Assembly (NCBI RefSeq): GCF_007750395.1 | Contig: NZ_CP036281.1 | Location: 2,999,001 to 3,063,000 of the forward strand | Direction: 5' to 3' | Source of the DNA: Polystyrenella longa | Lineage (GTDB): Bacteria > Planctomycetota > Planctomycetia > Planctomycetales > Planctomycetaceae | Length of the DNA stretch: 64,000 nt | Shown: one piece after another, positions 18,710-27,938 of the stretch | Numbering within the stretch: position 1 is the stretch's first letter | Layout: every line of letters starts with the position of its first letter | Position numbers and translations under genes: made by a program | The notes under the pieces: generated by a model | What the model was told of the DNA's origin: nothing | The model's database searches: none | The model's input: only the letters and a program-made list of their open reading frames with translations

Positions 18710-19645
18710 TTATTGGGCGAAACGGATGGGTTGACCAGCAGTTTGTTGCACAGCCGCATCTCGCAGTCTTTGCTGGGCGAGTGTGTTTGAAAGGGCTTGT
18801 GCGTGGGAATGGTCGCTGTTCAGGTGCAATGCCTGCTGCACTGCCGTTGCCGCCTGAACGGGATGCCCCGCCTGGTAATTGGCGAAGGCAACACTGAACC
18901 AGTCATCCGCATTTTCGGACGGTCTATGGTTTTGTGCAATTTGATAAGAGTCGACAGCATCATCCCAGCGCTGCATTCGAGCGTACGTTTCACCCAGCTT
19001 CCAATACGCATCTGTTTTGACGTCGTTCGATGCGAAATTGCATTCGCAGATATTTCGCAAAATTGGAGCGGCACGTTCGGGGTGCCCATGCTTCAGTTGC
19101 AACTCGGCCATATTAATTCGGGCCGGAACGTTTTCAGGGCTTACGGTCAGAATGCGGTGGTAAGTAGAAATTGCCGTTGCTTCGTCGTTTTCGAGTAACG
19201 CAATTTTCGCTCTTAGCGACAACCCGTCGATGTGTGCAGGATCGATCTGGAGCGTCTGATCGAGACTTTCCAGAGCAGAGCTAAGTTCCCCCTGTTCATA
19301 CAGGAGTTTTCCAAGTTGGTATTGGGTCTCGGGGTCATCAGGAGATCTTTCCACAGCGTCGTTTAAGTGCTTGATCGCTTCCGGGATTCGGCCCTGGGTG
19401 ATCAGCAATTCGGCCAGCTTACGATGGATATCACCATCACGTGGATTGGTTTCAATCGCTTTTTGGTACATCTGCTCGGCGCGGTGCAGGTCATGGTTGT
19501 CATAGGCTGTTTCCGCCTTGGCTGTAAGCAGGTGCGCCTGGTCGATCGGATTCATAATAGAAGTGCGCATCCAACTGCAGCCACTAAGCAGCGGCATGCT
19601 GAGTAGAAACAGGATCGCAATAATTTGGAAAAAGATCGGTCGCAT
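18710..19645 (-). CDS. TPR-repeat lipoprotein
   Basis: I choose the ATG at 19645 because it gives a clean lipoprotein signal: hydrophobic stretch then LLSGC (lipobox Cys at about residue 23). The longer start at 19705 would bury it behind 20 polar residues. About six tetratricopeptide repeats follow (for example YDNHDLHRAEQMYQKAIETN and YEQGELSSALESLDQTLQID), ending with a Gln/Ala-rich tail. It is probably anchored in the periplasmic face of a membrane as a protein-interaction scaffold, comparable to PilF/PilW-type lipoproteins but with no pilus genes beside it. Confidence 0.82.
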   Translation of the reverse strand: MRPIFFQIIAILFLLSMPLLSGCSWMRTSIMNPIDQAHLLTAKAETAYDNHDLHRAEQMYQKAIETNPRDGDIHRKLAELLITQGRIPEAIKHLNDAVERSPDDPETQYQLGKLLYEQGELSSALESLDQTLQIDPAHIDGLSLRAKIALLENDEATAISTYHRILTVSPENVPARINMAELQLKHGHPERAAPILRNICECNFASNDVKTDAYWKLGETYARMQRWDDAVDSYQIAQNHRPSENADDWFSVAFANYQAGHPVQAATAVQQALHLNSDHSHAQALSNTLAQQRLRDAAVQQTAGQPIRFAQ

Positions 19646-19838
19646 TATTTCTGAAATCACCGAGATTGGTCTGCACAGAGAAACCCTGGATGGGTTTGGG
19701 GGCATCGACTTGTTCTCGGAGTGATAGCGGGCGGTGGAAATCTATGTGAATTCGGTGCAAGAAACGCGCCGGGATCGTAGCAGATTAGCCCGAATCGAAA
19801 AAGCCCGATTCAAAATCCTCAAAATTCCTTAACTAGGG

Positions 19839-20909
19839 TTATTTCAGATAGTTAGGGAGTTGTCGCAGTCGTTCGAGTAATTGAACAAGTCGGTCGCGAA
19901 CCTGAGGATTCTTGAACAACTTTTGCTGACCACCGATCAGTTTTTCGATCCAACTGAGTCCACTCAACAGCGTACTGCTTCGATAAAAAACGCTTACTAA
20001 TCTCAATTCCGTCTGGGACAGGGAATTCTTTTGCTGATATGCCTCTAATGCCAAATTCCAATACTCACATTCGGGCGGAAACAAACTGCCGAGTAGCCGA
20101 GCGAGGTCGATTGCAACATTTTCCGTTCGAGCAGCAGTCGGATCAATAATTCCAGTGACCTGGTCACCGTCCAGTAAAATATGATCGTGCCAGACATCTC
20201 TCAAGCAAGGCTGCAACCGTACCTGCCACAATGCAGCCTGGTTGAGTTCCTCTTCAATTCGAGGGGCGAGAGGAAGGTATTCGTGAAGATATTCCGAAAC
20301 CCACTTCGACCATACCTCATCTTGCTGATTTGGCTGCACGAATTGAAGTCGATCCAAAATGCGAACGACTCGCTCCGGTGTCCAACGTTGCAGAATCACC
20401 CGTCTTTCTTGAATCGCTGGAACAGCTGCTTGCGGTGATTGAGAAAACCAGGTTGAGGCCGGAATGAGCGGCTGAAACGTGCTGGCCGCCAAGTGCCAGT
20501 CCGCCAACGCTTGAAGAGATGCGGTTATCCTGAAGGGAGTCAGTCGAGAGGCAAGGTCGCTATTGCCCGGAAACCAAGACTCGCAGTGCCATAGGTTACC
20601 TTTGTGATCGACCAAAGTCTCGGTCGGGTTGGTTCGACACGCGAAGGGCACCGCGACTGTCTTTAAGCCAGTTTGGCGTAAATGGCTCAAGAACCGGTGT
20701 AATTCCCGAATCCGTTCCCGAGGAAGTGAATCTTTGGGCCAGCGACGTACAGCGACCGGACCTTTAACCGTTTCTACCCGATACACCTCGGCTCCACTAA
20801 ATCCCCGGTAGACTGTGGGGGGGGCATTCGCGCCGATCCCATCCGCCAGCCCGTAGTGAGCCAGGACCTGGGAAATTTCGCGATTGTGGGAAGGATGTGG
20901 GGTCGACAT
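19839..20909 (-). CDS. Aminoglycoside-phosphotransferase-fold kinase, atypical catalytic loop
   Basis: The 356-aa protein has the APH/choline-kinase fold: GFSGAEVYRVET (nucleotide-binding strand turn), VAVRRWP where the ATP-anchoring Lys is usually found, and a C-terminal LRDVWHDHILLDGDQVTGIID. Against the canonical HGDLHxxN loop, the catalytic Asp is kept (D238) but the metal-binding Asn is His243; the later metal Asp is D256. It likely phosphorylates a small molecule in the cytoplasm. Resistance to aminoglycosides should not be assumed. Alone on its strand, with the TPR lipoprotein ~190 bp downstream. Confidence 0.7.
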   Translation of the reverse strand: MSTPHPSHNREISQVLAHYGLADGIGANAPPTVYRGFSGAEVYRVETVKGPVAVRRWPKDSLPRERIRELHRFLSHLRQTGLKTVAVPFACRTNPTETLVDHKGNLWHCESWFPGNSDLASRLTPFRITASLQALADWHLAASTFQPLIPASTWFSQSPQAAVPAIQERRVILQRWTPERVVRILDRLQFVQPNQQDEVWSKWVSEYLHEYLPLAPRIEEELNQAALWQVRLQPCLRDVWHDHILLDGDQVTGIIDPTAARTENVAIDLARLLGSLFPPECEYWNLALEAYQQKNSLSQTELRLVSVFYRSSTLLSGLSWIEKLIGGQQKLFKNPQVRDRLVQLLERLRQLPNYLK

Positions 20910-21294
20910 GATTTCTACGAGATTGGAATGTTATCAGAGCTTCAAAATGGCATGAAATGCTATCAATTCGGGGGCCGCATCGAATCTATCCCCCCGAATG
21001 CGTAATTTAGTCTGGTAAGGTTGATTTTCCCGGTTGAAGCTGGTCTGCTGGTAAGTGAGAATGTAGACGGGTGAAATTGGACCGCGACAGGTGTCTCGGG
21101 CGTGTTTTATAGTACGCAGCTCACTCCATCCCTCCTCACCCAACTGGAATTCATTCCCGAATTCAAACTCCTATTTTCATTTCCGTGTTGCGGTAATGGA
21201 CTGCGGGTTTTGATTTCTTGAATGGCTGTTGAAATTGCTCTTAATTCAGAGTCAACGGAATGTTCTATTCTCGGGGATACACCAAGGAAAAGCT
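20910..21294. other. Divergent intergenic region
   Basis: This 385-bp stretch separates the APH-fold kinase from the exported Cys-rich protein and must carry both promoters. I see no convincing -35/-10 pair with standard spacing, no conserved RNA and no open frame worth calling. Confidence 0.5.
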
Positions 21295-22449
21295 ATGTTA
21301 AGAAAATTGTTCCGTCGTTCTGTACTTACTTCAGGAATAATCGTGTTATTGGCGGTTGGGTTGGTAACTCCTTCCCAAGCTTCCTGTTTCTTTAATTGGT
21401 TCAATGGCTGGGGCCACTCGGCTAACTACGGCGGTTCCAGCAACTGCTGTGGACCAATGCAGTCCTATTACCAGCCACCTGTGTATGCTCCTTCGGGATG
21501 CAACTCCTGTGGTTACGGCCCTGTGATGTATGGTGGCAGCAGTTGTGCCTCTGGCAATTGTGGTATCTCGGAAAACTGCGGAACCGAATCCATTACCTAT
21601 GAAAGTCCCGAAGCAGGCGAATCGAAAAAGCCTGTTGACGAAGAGATGGAGCCTATTCGTTCACGGAACGAGAATGAGTCTCCCGATTCAACCTACAGCC
21701 CCCCCCCTGAACCCAATCTGGAAGGGGATTCTAATTGGGAAGGGACTCGCCCAAATTTTCGTGATGACCTTAACAGTCGGCCAAATGAGGGACGCCCTGG
21801 AAATAGAAGACCAGAATCTGATCTGGACTTCGACCTCAATAACGAGACAGAACCTTCAATTTCGAACGAGAATAACGGATTAGATCCCCTGCCGAGCCCT
21901 AATGAAGAGTTCAATCCCAACTTGGATATTCTGGAACCTTCTGTCGAACCGGCCGGTCCAGGCGAAGGCGCTCCCAGTCCACGCGACCAAAGAAATAATA
22001 ACGTTTTCGAAAAAAGTCCATTCGGAAAAAATGGCACTGAAACGGAAACAGATCGTGCCGTTGCCAAACCGGTTGTCCCTGCTGAAGGGGATGTCGTCAC
22101 CACAAAGAAACCTGAATCAGAAGAACCTGCTGAAGCTGTAGAAGAAGACGAAACTTCTCTTGAAGCTCCAGTAACGACTCCAGAAGAAATCGAAAGCGAA
22201 ATCGAATCTGAGTTGAAAAAGGCGCAGGAAGAAGCGATTCCGACGCCTGAGGATGCCATCCCTGCAGAGCGGGAAGGCTTGCGACCTCTGAACCTTGATA
22301 ACCAGTTCAGCTTGCACGCTCCAGCTCGTACTCGATTGCGTCAGGCTTCCAGCTCGAAAGTGACTGTTCAGGAAGTTGTTCGTAAACCGGGCAAACAGAA
22401 AGCCTTGTCGAAAACCGACACTAAAGGTCCTCGGATGGTTAGCCGCTAA
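21295..22449 (+). CDS. Exported Cys/Gly-rich protein with long acidic Pro/Glu-rich region
   Basis: The start at ATG 21295 follows AAGGAAAAG and gives a clean signal peptide (MLRKLFRRSVLT, hydrophobic core, TPSQAS cleavage). The first ~75 mature residues are rich in Gly, Ser, Tyr and Cys, with pairs such as SNCCGP, CNSCGYGP, SSCASGNCG and SENCG. Next comes ~220 residues of low-complexity acidic sequence (Glu, Pro, Asn, Ser), then a basic C-terminus (residues ~340-384). It looks like a surface or cell-envelope protein of the kind common in planctomycetes. No enzyme motif. It is monocistronic with its own strong terminator. Confidence 0.72.
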   Translation: MLRKLFRRSVLTSGIIVLLAVGLVTPSQASCFFNWFNGWGHSANYGGSSNCCGPMQSYYQPPVYAPSGCNSCGYGPVMYGGSSCASGNCGISENCGTESITYESPEAGESKKPVDEEMEPIRSRNENESPDSTYSPPPEPNLEGDSNWEGTRPNFRDDLNSRPNEGRPGNRRPESDLDFDLNNETEPSISNENNGLDPLPSPNEEFNPNLDILEPSVEPAGPGEGAPSPRDQRNNNVFEKSPFGKNGTETETDRAVAKPVVPAEGDVVTTKKPESEEPAEAVEEDETSLEAPVTTPEEIESEIESELKKAQEEAIPTPEDAIPAEREGLRPLNLDNQFSLHAPARTRLRQASSSKVTVQEVVRKPGKQKALSKTDTKGPRMVSR

Positions 22450-22474
22450 CGGTTAAACTTGAGTATCCAAACAG

Positions 22475-22511
22475 AACGCGAAGGTGAACGAATTGTTCCC
22501 TTCGCGTTTTT
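22475..22511 (+). terminator. Intrinsic terminator
   Basis: AACGCGAAGG (22475-22484) pairs with CCTTCGCGTT (22499-22508), with an inner GAAC/GTTC extension, and five T end the structure. It lies 25 nt after the stop of the exported Cys-rich gene. Confidence 0.85.
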
Positions 22512-22735
22512 CATGCGCGGGCCACGGTGGAAATTTGACGAGTAAGCGAACAATTTTGTGAAAATTCGATTTCGACCTCGCTCTCAGTTGCTAGCCGTCC
22601 CGGAGATTGCCATCATGACGCCGTTCGGGCAGCCAAAACGCCCTTCACGACCGTGGTCCTGTTCAGTATTGAGGCCACAATTAACATGCTCCTTATGAGA
22701 TAGTTTTCGCCCCTCGGGCAGGACGTAGAATCACA

Positions 22736-23533
22736 ATGACTTCCGAAATTGAATCTCGCTTAGAACTCGCCTTAAAACTTGCTGAGGAAGCTCAGGTATT
22801 CATCCTCAAGCACTACCAGCACAAAGATCTGGAAGTCGAAGTGAAAGGGGACTTCTCCCCCGTCACCATCGCCGATCGTGGTGCAGAAGAGTTGATTCGC
22901 AAACGCCTGGCTGAAGTCCATCCCGAAGATGGTGTTCAGGGTGAAGAGTTCGACGACAAAGAATCTCAGAATGGATACAAATGGATTCTGGATCCAATCG
23001 ATGGCACCAAATCATTCGTGCATGGAATTCCGTTGTTTGGAACATTGATCGGAATTGAAAAAGATGGCGAGATGGTCGCAGGGCTCTGTCGTTTCCCCGG
23101 ACTTGATGAAGTTGTTTACGCTCGTCGTGGTGGAGGAGCCTGGTGGAAAAAAGGAGCCAATGCTCCCGAACAATGTCATGTCTCCACCGTCTCCAAACTA
23201 AGCGAATCGCTCGTCTGCATTACCGACATCAAACTGTGGGACACTAAAGGAATTCGCGACCTGCTGAGTGACCTCGGAAGCGAAGCTCGACTGCTACGAA
23301 ACTGGGGAGACTGCTACGGTCACGCAATGGTAGCGACAGGACGCGCCGAAGTGATTCTGGAACCAGAAATGAATCCTTGGGACGCTTCCCCGTTTCTCCC
23401 AATTCTCGAAGAAGCGGGTGGTCATTACCTGAACTGGGATGGCGAAGCAACGATCTACGGCAGCAATGGTATTTCCGTAAATGCTGCTCTCAAAGATCAG
23501 TTCATCGAGATGCTTAATCCACGACAGTCGTAA
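22736..23533 (+). CDS. hisN: Histidinol-phosphatase, inositol-monophosphatase family
   Basis: The 265-aa protein has all metal-binding motifs of the IMPase superfamily: DFSPVTIADRGAEE, GEEF (first metal Glu), LDPIDGTKSF (Asp pair) and MNPWDASPF (last Asp). The WGDCYGHAMVATGRAEV segment is typical of the HisN-type histidinol-phosphatases rather than SuhB or CysQ. By family knowledge it would remove phosphate from histidinol phosphate in histidine synthesis, but members also hydrolyse inositol phosphates. No other his gene is nearby. The start ATG has only a distant AGGA. Confidence 0.82.
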   Translation: MTSEIESRLELALKLAEEAQVFILKHYQHKDLEVEVKGDFSPVTIADRGAEELIRKRLAEVHPEDGVQGEEFDDKESQNGYKWILDPIDGTKSFVHGIPLFGTLIGIEKDGEMVAGLCRFPGLDEVVYARRGGGAWWKKGANAPEQCHVSTVSKLSESLVCITDIKLWDTKGIRDLLSDLGSEARLLRNWGDCYGHAMVATGRAEVILEPEMNPWDASPFLPILEEAGGHYLNWDGEATIYGSNGISVNAALKDQFIEMLNPRQS

Positions 23534-23660
23534 CGCGAATTATCGACTTCTTGTATTTCGCAATCATCGTGACTCTCACGTTTTCCCGGACATCGAACCT
23601 TCACCGTTTCCCTCTTAGTATTAAGAAGGCCCCTGGACAGGTTCAGTCCGATTGAAAACG

Positions 23661-25118
23661 TTATATCGAATCTCTCGTCGTTCCATCATCGTTGGACGGG
23701 AGAAATGGATACGCGACTACCCAGACAAGGAATGAAGCCAACATTCCGGGCACGATTTTGAACAATGATCCACTATAGGGTGTGTTGTGCCAGACGATCA
23801 CTGTCGCCACGCCGGCAAGCATCATTAACAATGTCACCACTGTCGACGTCTTCAAGTGGAATAAGCGTATCACAAGTGCTGGTCCCAGCCCTGCTCCCAG
23901 TGCCGACCAGGCAATCAGCACGAGATTAAAAACGCGTTCGTCGTCGAACAACGCGATGCTCAATGCGAGCCCAGTAACTCCCAGAGTCGCCAGCTTGGTT
24001 ATTACATACGAGTTTTTCCAACGGGGATTGATGTCGTTGCCAATCATTCCTGAACAAACCAGGATCTGCGAGTCGGCGGTTGACATCGTGGCTGCAAATA
24101 AACCCGCCAGCACGACTCCCACAAGGACGTCGGGGAGCAATAATTTGGCCATGACGGGCATCGTTAGTTCTGCGGCATAGTCTGCGTCAAGTCCTTGAGC
24201 AATCGGTAACGCCGTGATGTCAGGGATATATCCACGTGCATACATTCCGACAGCAATGCTTCCCAGGAAAAAGGGAATGAACCAGAGGAAGTAAACGGTG
24301 CGTGCCTGCCGAATTTCCTCGACGGATCGGATTGCCATGAAACGAACGAGAATATGTGGCTGACCAATGGCACCGAATCCGGCGAATACCCACCCGATCA
24401 GATACATGGCAAACCCAAACAGCAAATTGTCGGGAATCCATTGGACCAGCAACGGGTCTTGATCTTTGAGATTATCCCATAGCGCAGTTGGCGATCCAAC
24501 TTCCTGAGCCGCCGCGAGTAGTAAAATACCCATCGCGAAAAACATAACAAAAGACTGCGCCGCGTCCGTCCAGATTGAAGCTCGAATACCGCCGGAAAAA
24601 CAGTAAAGAACAACAATGATCGCGCCCATGATGGCTCCCGTATTCGGATGCCATTCGAACAGGATTTCGAGGGCCTTACTCCCTGCTTTCAGTTGCGCGG
24701 CGGCATACACTCCCAGAAAAAGAAAGGTCAGTATGCCAGCCACTGCGGCGACAGGGCGATTCGTCTTTCCGCCTGGTTGACTGGCAATGAGGGCGGGAAC
24801 GGTCGTTGCACCGAAGGTCGCCGATTGTTCGCGGATACGCGGGTGTATGTATACCCAAGCGAAGAAGTCGCCGACGATCCAACCCACCATTATCCAGATT
24901 GCCTGAATCCCATATTGATAGGCGAATGCGATCTGGCCAATAAACATGAATCCGCTATTGTTCGTCGCCACGGCAGAAAGCGCTGCCAGCCAGGGAGCTA
25001 CCGAACGATCAGCAAGCAAATAATCTTCTGTTGTTGCTTTTCGTTGGAATGTGGAAAGGACTCCAATGATGATGAAGCCCAGAAGCGAAACGACGAAGCT
25101 GACAATGACAAGATCCAT
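23661..25118 (-). CDS. Sodium:solute symporter, PutP-like
   Basis: This protein of ~485 residues has about 13 membrane segments. I start at the Met just before TM1 (25118); a start 17 codons earlier would add a polar stretch. TM1 has ATNNSGFMFIG and TM8 the sodium-site motif MSTADSQILVCSGMIG, as in PutP/PanF of the SSS family. FSGGIRASIWTDAAQ and GQPHILVRFMA are further PutP-type signatures. It would import a small organic solute with Na+, perhaps proline or a related compatible solute. It is divergent from ectABC across ~370 bp, and I infer, without proof, a role in osmoprotectant uptake. Confidence 0.85.
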   Translation of the reverse strand: MDLVIVSFVVSLLGFIIIGVLSTFQRKATTEDYLLADRSVAPWLAALSAVATNNSGFMFIGQIAFAYQYGIQAIWIMVGWIVGDFFAWVYIHPRIREQSATFGATTVPALIASQPGGKTNRPVAAVAGILTFLFLGVYAAAQLKAGSKALEILFEWHPNTGAIMGAIIVVLYCFSGGIRASIWTDAAQSFVMFFAMGILLLAAAQEVGSPTALWDNLKDQDPLLVQWIPDNLLFGFAMYLIGWVFAGFGAIGQPHILVRFMAIRSVEEIRQARTVYFLWFIPFFLGSIAVGMYARGYIPDITALPIAQGLDADYAAELTMPVMAKLLLPDVLVGVVLAGLFAATMSTADSQILVCSGMIGNDINPRWKNSYVITKLATLGVTGLALSIALFDDERVFNLVLIAWSALGAGLGPALVIRLFHLKTSTVVTLLMMLAGVATVIVWHNTPYSGSLFKIVPGMLASFLVWVVAYPFLPSNDDGTTRDSI

Positions 25119-25347
25119 ATTACCGCGATGTGCCCGAGTATGAAGTGGTAAAGAAATGCGTACTGACATGCAGGACCATCGATACTAACAGTTCAGACAA
25201 TCAGACCCAACCCACTTCTTTGAGGATGCGTTCGGGCTTAAATTCCTGAGGATAATTGAAAAAAACTTTCGCCCTGCTATAGCAGACTCAATAGCACATT
25301 GATGACGCCGTGAAACTAGCCTCACCAGATGTTAACTTGTAGAGGGG

Positions 25348-25375
25348 TTGATGTTGTTCCGATAAGTACTATACT
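25348..25375 (+). promoter_or_regulatory. Candidate promoter of ectABC
   Basis: TTGATG (25348-25353) and TATACT (25370-25375) are separated by 16 nt and point into ectA, leaving a leader of about 105 nt. It is the best -35/-10 match in the divergent putP-like/ectA region. Confidence 0.4.
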
Positions 25376-25486
25376 CAAAACTCAACTATTTAGGTGTCAA
25401 AGGTATTCTACAAAGCAGCTCGAGAATCAACCGATGGGGTTGATTTCTGCGATTCGCCGAGGGCCTCACTCGACGTAATTCAAAGA

Positions 25487-26023
25487 ATGAACGAGTCTGA
25501 CAATCAGAAGCTGACGTTGCGACAGCCAACCACGATGGATGCGGGTTGGATGTGGCGTCTTGTTCGAGAGACTGGTGTCCTCGATTCAAATTCCTGCTAT
25601 CTGTATCTTTTGCTCTGCCGTGATTTTTCGGAATCATGCATTGTAGCGGAAGATGGCTCACGTATCGTCGGATTTATTTCCGGCTATCGCCCCCCCGAAA
25701 CGCCCAACACTTTATTTATATGGCAAGTTGGCGTTAGTCAATCTGCGCGGCGTCGGGGTATTGCTTTACGTATGTTGATCTCTCTGGTGGACCGTTGTCG
25801 TCAGCAACAAGGTCTTGAGTATGTGGAAGCGACTGTTACGGCCGATAATCAGGCATCGCGGCGTTTATTTGAAAAATATGCGAACGCGAATCGTCTAGAT
25901 ATCAATGAAGAAACCGGGTTTGTTGAATCAGAATTCGTCTTTGGCGGACATGATGCTGAACCCCGTTTGCGAATTGGGCCGTTAAATACCACTGAGCTAA
26001 GAATCAGTGAGCTGGCTCCCTGA
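25487..26023 (+). CDS. ectA: L-2,4-diaminobutyrate N-acetyltransferase
   Basis: This is the GNAT-fold enzyme of ectoine synthesis, which acetylates diaminobutyrate. The start at ATG 25487 gives 178 aa, close to the usual 165-190; the frame is open further upstream to a GTG. EctA signatures are TLRQPTTMDAGWMWRLV, VLDSNSCYLYLLLCRDF, GFISGYRPP and the acetyl-CoA loop ARRRGIALRM. The VTADNQASRRLFEKYA segment is the C-terminal GNAT motif. It is first in the ectABC cluster, with 124 bp to ectB. Confidence 0.93.
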   Translation: MNESDNQKLTLRQPTTMDAGWMWRLVRETGVLDSNSCYLYLLLCRDFSESCIVAEDGSRIVGFISGYRPPETPNTLFIWQVGVSQSARRRGIALRMLISLVDRCRQQQGLEYVEATVTADNQASRRLFEKYANANRLDINEETGFVESEFVFGGHDAEPRLRIGPLNTTELRISELAP

Positions 26024-26147
26024 TAGGATAAACTGAGTTCTGTTGCAAACTGCGCAGAGTTTTCAGTCATTTTGAAGTTCTATCCCTCCACAGTACTACA
26101 CCCAAATTGAACTCATACGAATTACTCTCAAAGCGAGTCTTATTTAA

Positions 26148-27413
26148 ATGGATATTTTCGAAGCGTTGGAAAGCAATGTTCGCGGTTACTGCCGAACGTT
26201 CCCGGCAATCTTTAATACGGCTAAAGACCATCTCATGATTGATGAAGATGGCAATCGTTACATTGACTTCTTCGCCGGTGCAGGGTCGTTGAATTACGGA
26301 CACAACCCTGAACCACTCAAACGGAAGCTAATTGAATATCTATCGAAAGATGGAATCACACATGCACTCGATATGTCTACTTGTGCTAAACGAGAATTTT
26401 TAACAACCTTCAACGATGTTATCCTGGAACCACGCGGCCTGGATTACAAAGTCATGTTCCCAGGACCGACCGGAACTAACTCGGTGGAAGCAGCACTTAA
26501 GCTGGCTCGCAAAGTAACCGGACGACATAATGTGGTCTCGTTTACCAACGGATTCCATGGAATGACGCTTGGATCGTTAGCACTGACTGGCAACGGAGGC
26601 AAACGTGCCGGAGCAGGTGTTCCTCTGGCGAATGTTACTCACATGCCGTTTTGCAATTACCTTGGCAGTGAAGCAGATACGATCGCGAATCTGGAACGAT
26701 ACCTCGAAGATTCAAGTAGTGGTATGGATTTGCCTGCTGCTTTCATTATTGAGACGGTACAGGCGGAAGGTGGCGTTAACGTCGCCACCAAACAGTGGCT
26801 GGTAGATCTGTTCGCTTTGGCTAAGAAATATGACGTTCTGGTCATCGTCGACGACATTCAAGTTGGCTGCGGTCGAACAGGCCCCTTCTTCAGCTTCGAG
26901 CCTTTTAGTCTCCAACCCGACATTGTCTGTCTTTCAAAATCCCTCTCGGGTTATGGGTTACCATTCGCACTGACGTTGATGAAACCGGAACTCGACGTTT
27001 TCGAGCCTGGCGAACACAACGGAACCTTCCGCGGACACAATGCCGCATTTGTGACGGCAACGGCATCAATCAAGGAGTACTGGGAAGACGATTCCCTGTC
27101 CCGCAAAGTGAATCGACACTCTAAAATCATCCGCGACGTCCTGTTGGATATCGCTGCTGAATTCGATGGTGAATTAGAAGTACGTGGCCGAGGAATGATT
27201 CAGGGAATTCAATTTCAAGACCCCGCCATCGCAACCAGTATTTCGAAAGAAGCCTATAGCCGTGGGTTAATTATCGAAACTTCTGGCCCCAGCGATGAAG
27301 TCGTCAAACTGTTACCTCCACTGACCATTTGCGAATCGGCCCTGATTGAAGGGTTGGAGATTCTGAAAGAGAGCGCTCTCGCCGTTCAGAAAACTCCTAC
27401 TTGCGTTTCATAA
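26148..27413 (+). CDS. ectB: Diaminobutyrate-2-oxoglutarate transaminase
   Basis: This class III PLP aminotransferase of 421 aa converts aspartate semialdehyde to diaminobutyrate, the first committed step of ectoine synthesis. Visible are [13 protein letters not shown] near the N-terminus, [41 protein letters not shown] and the PLP lysine K264 in CLSKSLSG. It starts at ATG without a clear ribosome site. 124 bp from ectA and 108 bp from ectC. No aspartokinase gene follows the cluster, so precursor supply comes from elsewhere. Confidence 0.95.
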   Translation: MDIFEALESNVRGYCRTFPAIFNTAKDHLMIDEDGNRYIDFFAGAGSLNYGHNPEPLKRKLIEYLSKDGITHALDMSTCAKREFLTTFNDVILEPRGLDYKVMFPGPTGTNSVEAALKLARKVTGRHNVVSFTNGFHGMTLGSLALTGNGGKRAGAGVPLANVTHMPFCNYLGSEADTIANLERYLEDSSSGMDLPAAFIIETVQAEGGVNVATKQWLVDLFALAKKYDVLVIVDDIQVGCGRTGPFFSFEPFSLQPDIVCLSKSLSGYGLPFALTLMKPELDVFEPGEHNGTFRGHNAAFVTATASIKEYWEDDSLSRKVNRHSKIIRDVLLDIAAEFDGELEVRGRGMIQGIQFQDPAIATSISKEAYSRGLIIETSGPSDEVVKLLPPLTICESALIEGLEILKESALAVQKTPTCVS

Positions 27414-27521
27414 ACACGCGCGTCGGGTGGAATAACCGTTATCATAGATAGCGGTTGTTCTATCTTTATTTTGCACTTCAAATTCTTTACTTCGACTACC
27501 ACTGAATAAACAGAGTACACC

Positions 27522-27914
27522 ATGATTGTTCGATCTCTCACCGAACTGATAGACACTGATCGCGAAACTAAAGGAGAGACCTGGTCTAGCCGGCGCTTGC
27601 TTCTTAAAAAAGATGGAATGGGCTTCTCGCTTCACGACACTCTTATCCATGCGGGTACGACAACGGAGATGCACTACAAAAACCATCTTGAATCGGTTTA
27701 CTGCATCGAAGGTAAAGGCATCCTCAAGGATCTGACGAACGACAAAGAATATGAGATCAAAGCGGATACCATGTACGCGCTCAGTGGAAACGAGCATCAT
27801 ATTCTCATCGCTGAAGAAACCATGCGCATGATCTGTGTGTTCAACCCGCCGGTCGTCGGTCCCGAAAAGCATGGAGCCGACCTGGCTTACCCATTGCTGA
27901 CAGGTGAAGAGTAA
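27522..27914 (+). CDS. ectC: L-ectoine synthase
   Basis: The 130-aa cupin closes the ectoine ring from N-acetyl-diaminobutyrate. The three metal ligands known for EctC fall at the same numbers as in characterised enzymes: Glu57 (HLESVYC), Tyr85 (DTMYAL) and His93 (NEHHIL). RSLTELIDTDRE at the N-terminus and the C-terminal CVFNPPVVGPEKH are also family-specific. No ectD hydroxylase lies in the window, so the expected product is ectoine, not 5-hydroxyectoine. It ends 24 bp from a convergent glycosyltransferase gene. Confidence 0.96.
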   Translation: MIVRSLTELIDTDRETKGETWSSRRLLLKKDGMGFSLHDTLIHAGTTTEMHYKNHLESVYCIEGKGILKDLTNDKEYEIKADTMYALSGNEHHILIAEETMRMICVFNPPVVGPEKHGADLAYPLLTGEE

Positions 27915-27938
27915 GCGGTAAATTAACGACTAAGTTGC

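Noticed and set aside
21693-22259. 188-codon minus-strand frame rich in Ser/Gly
   Set aside because: It lies antisense to the low-complexity Pro/Glu region of the exported protein; composition bias alone explains the open frame.
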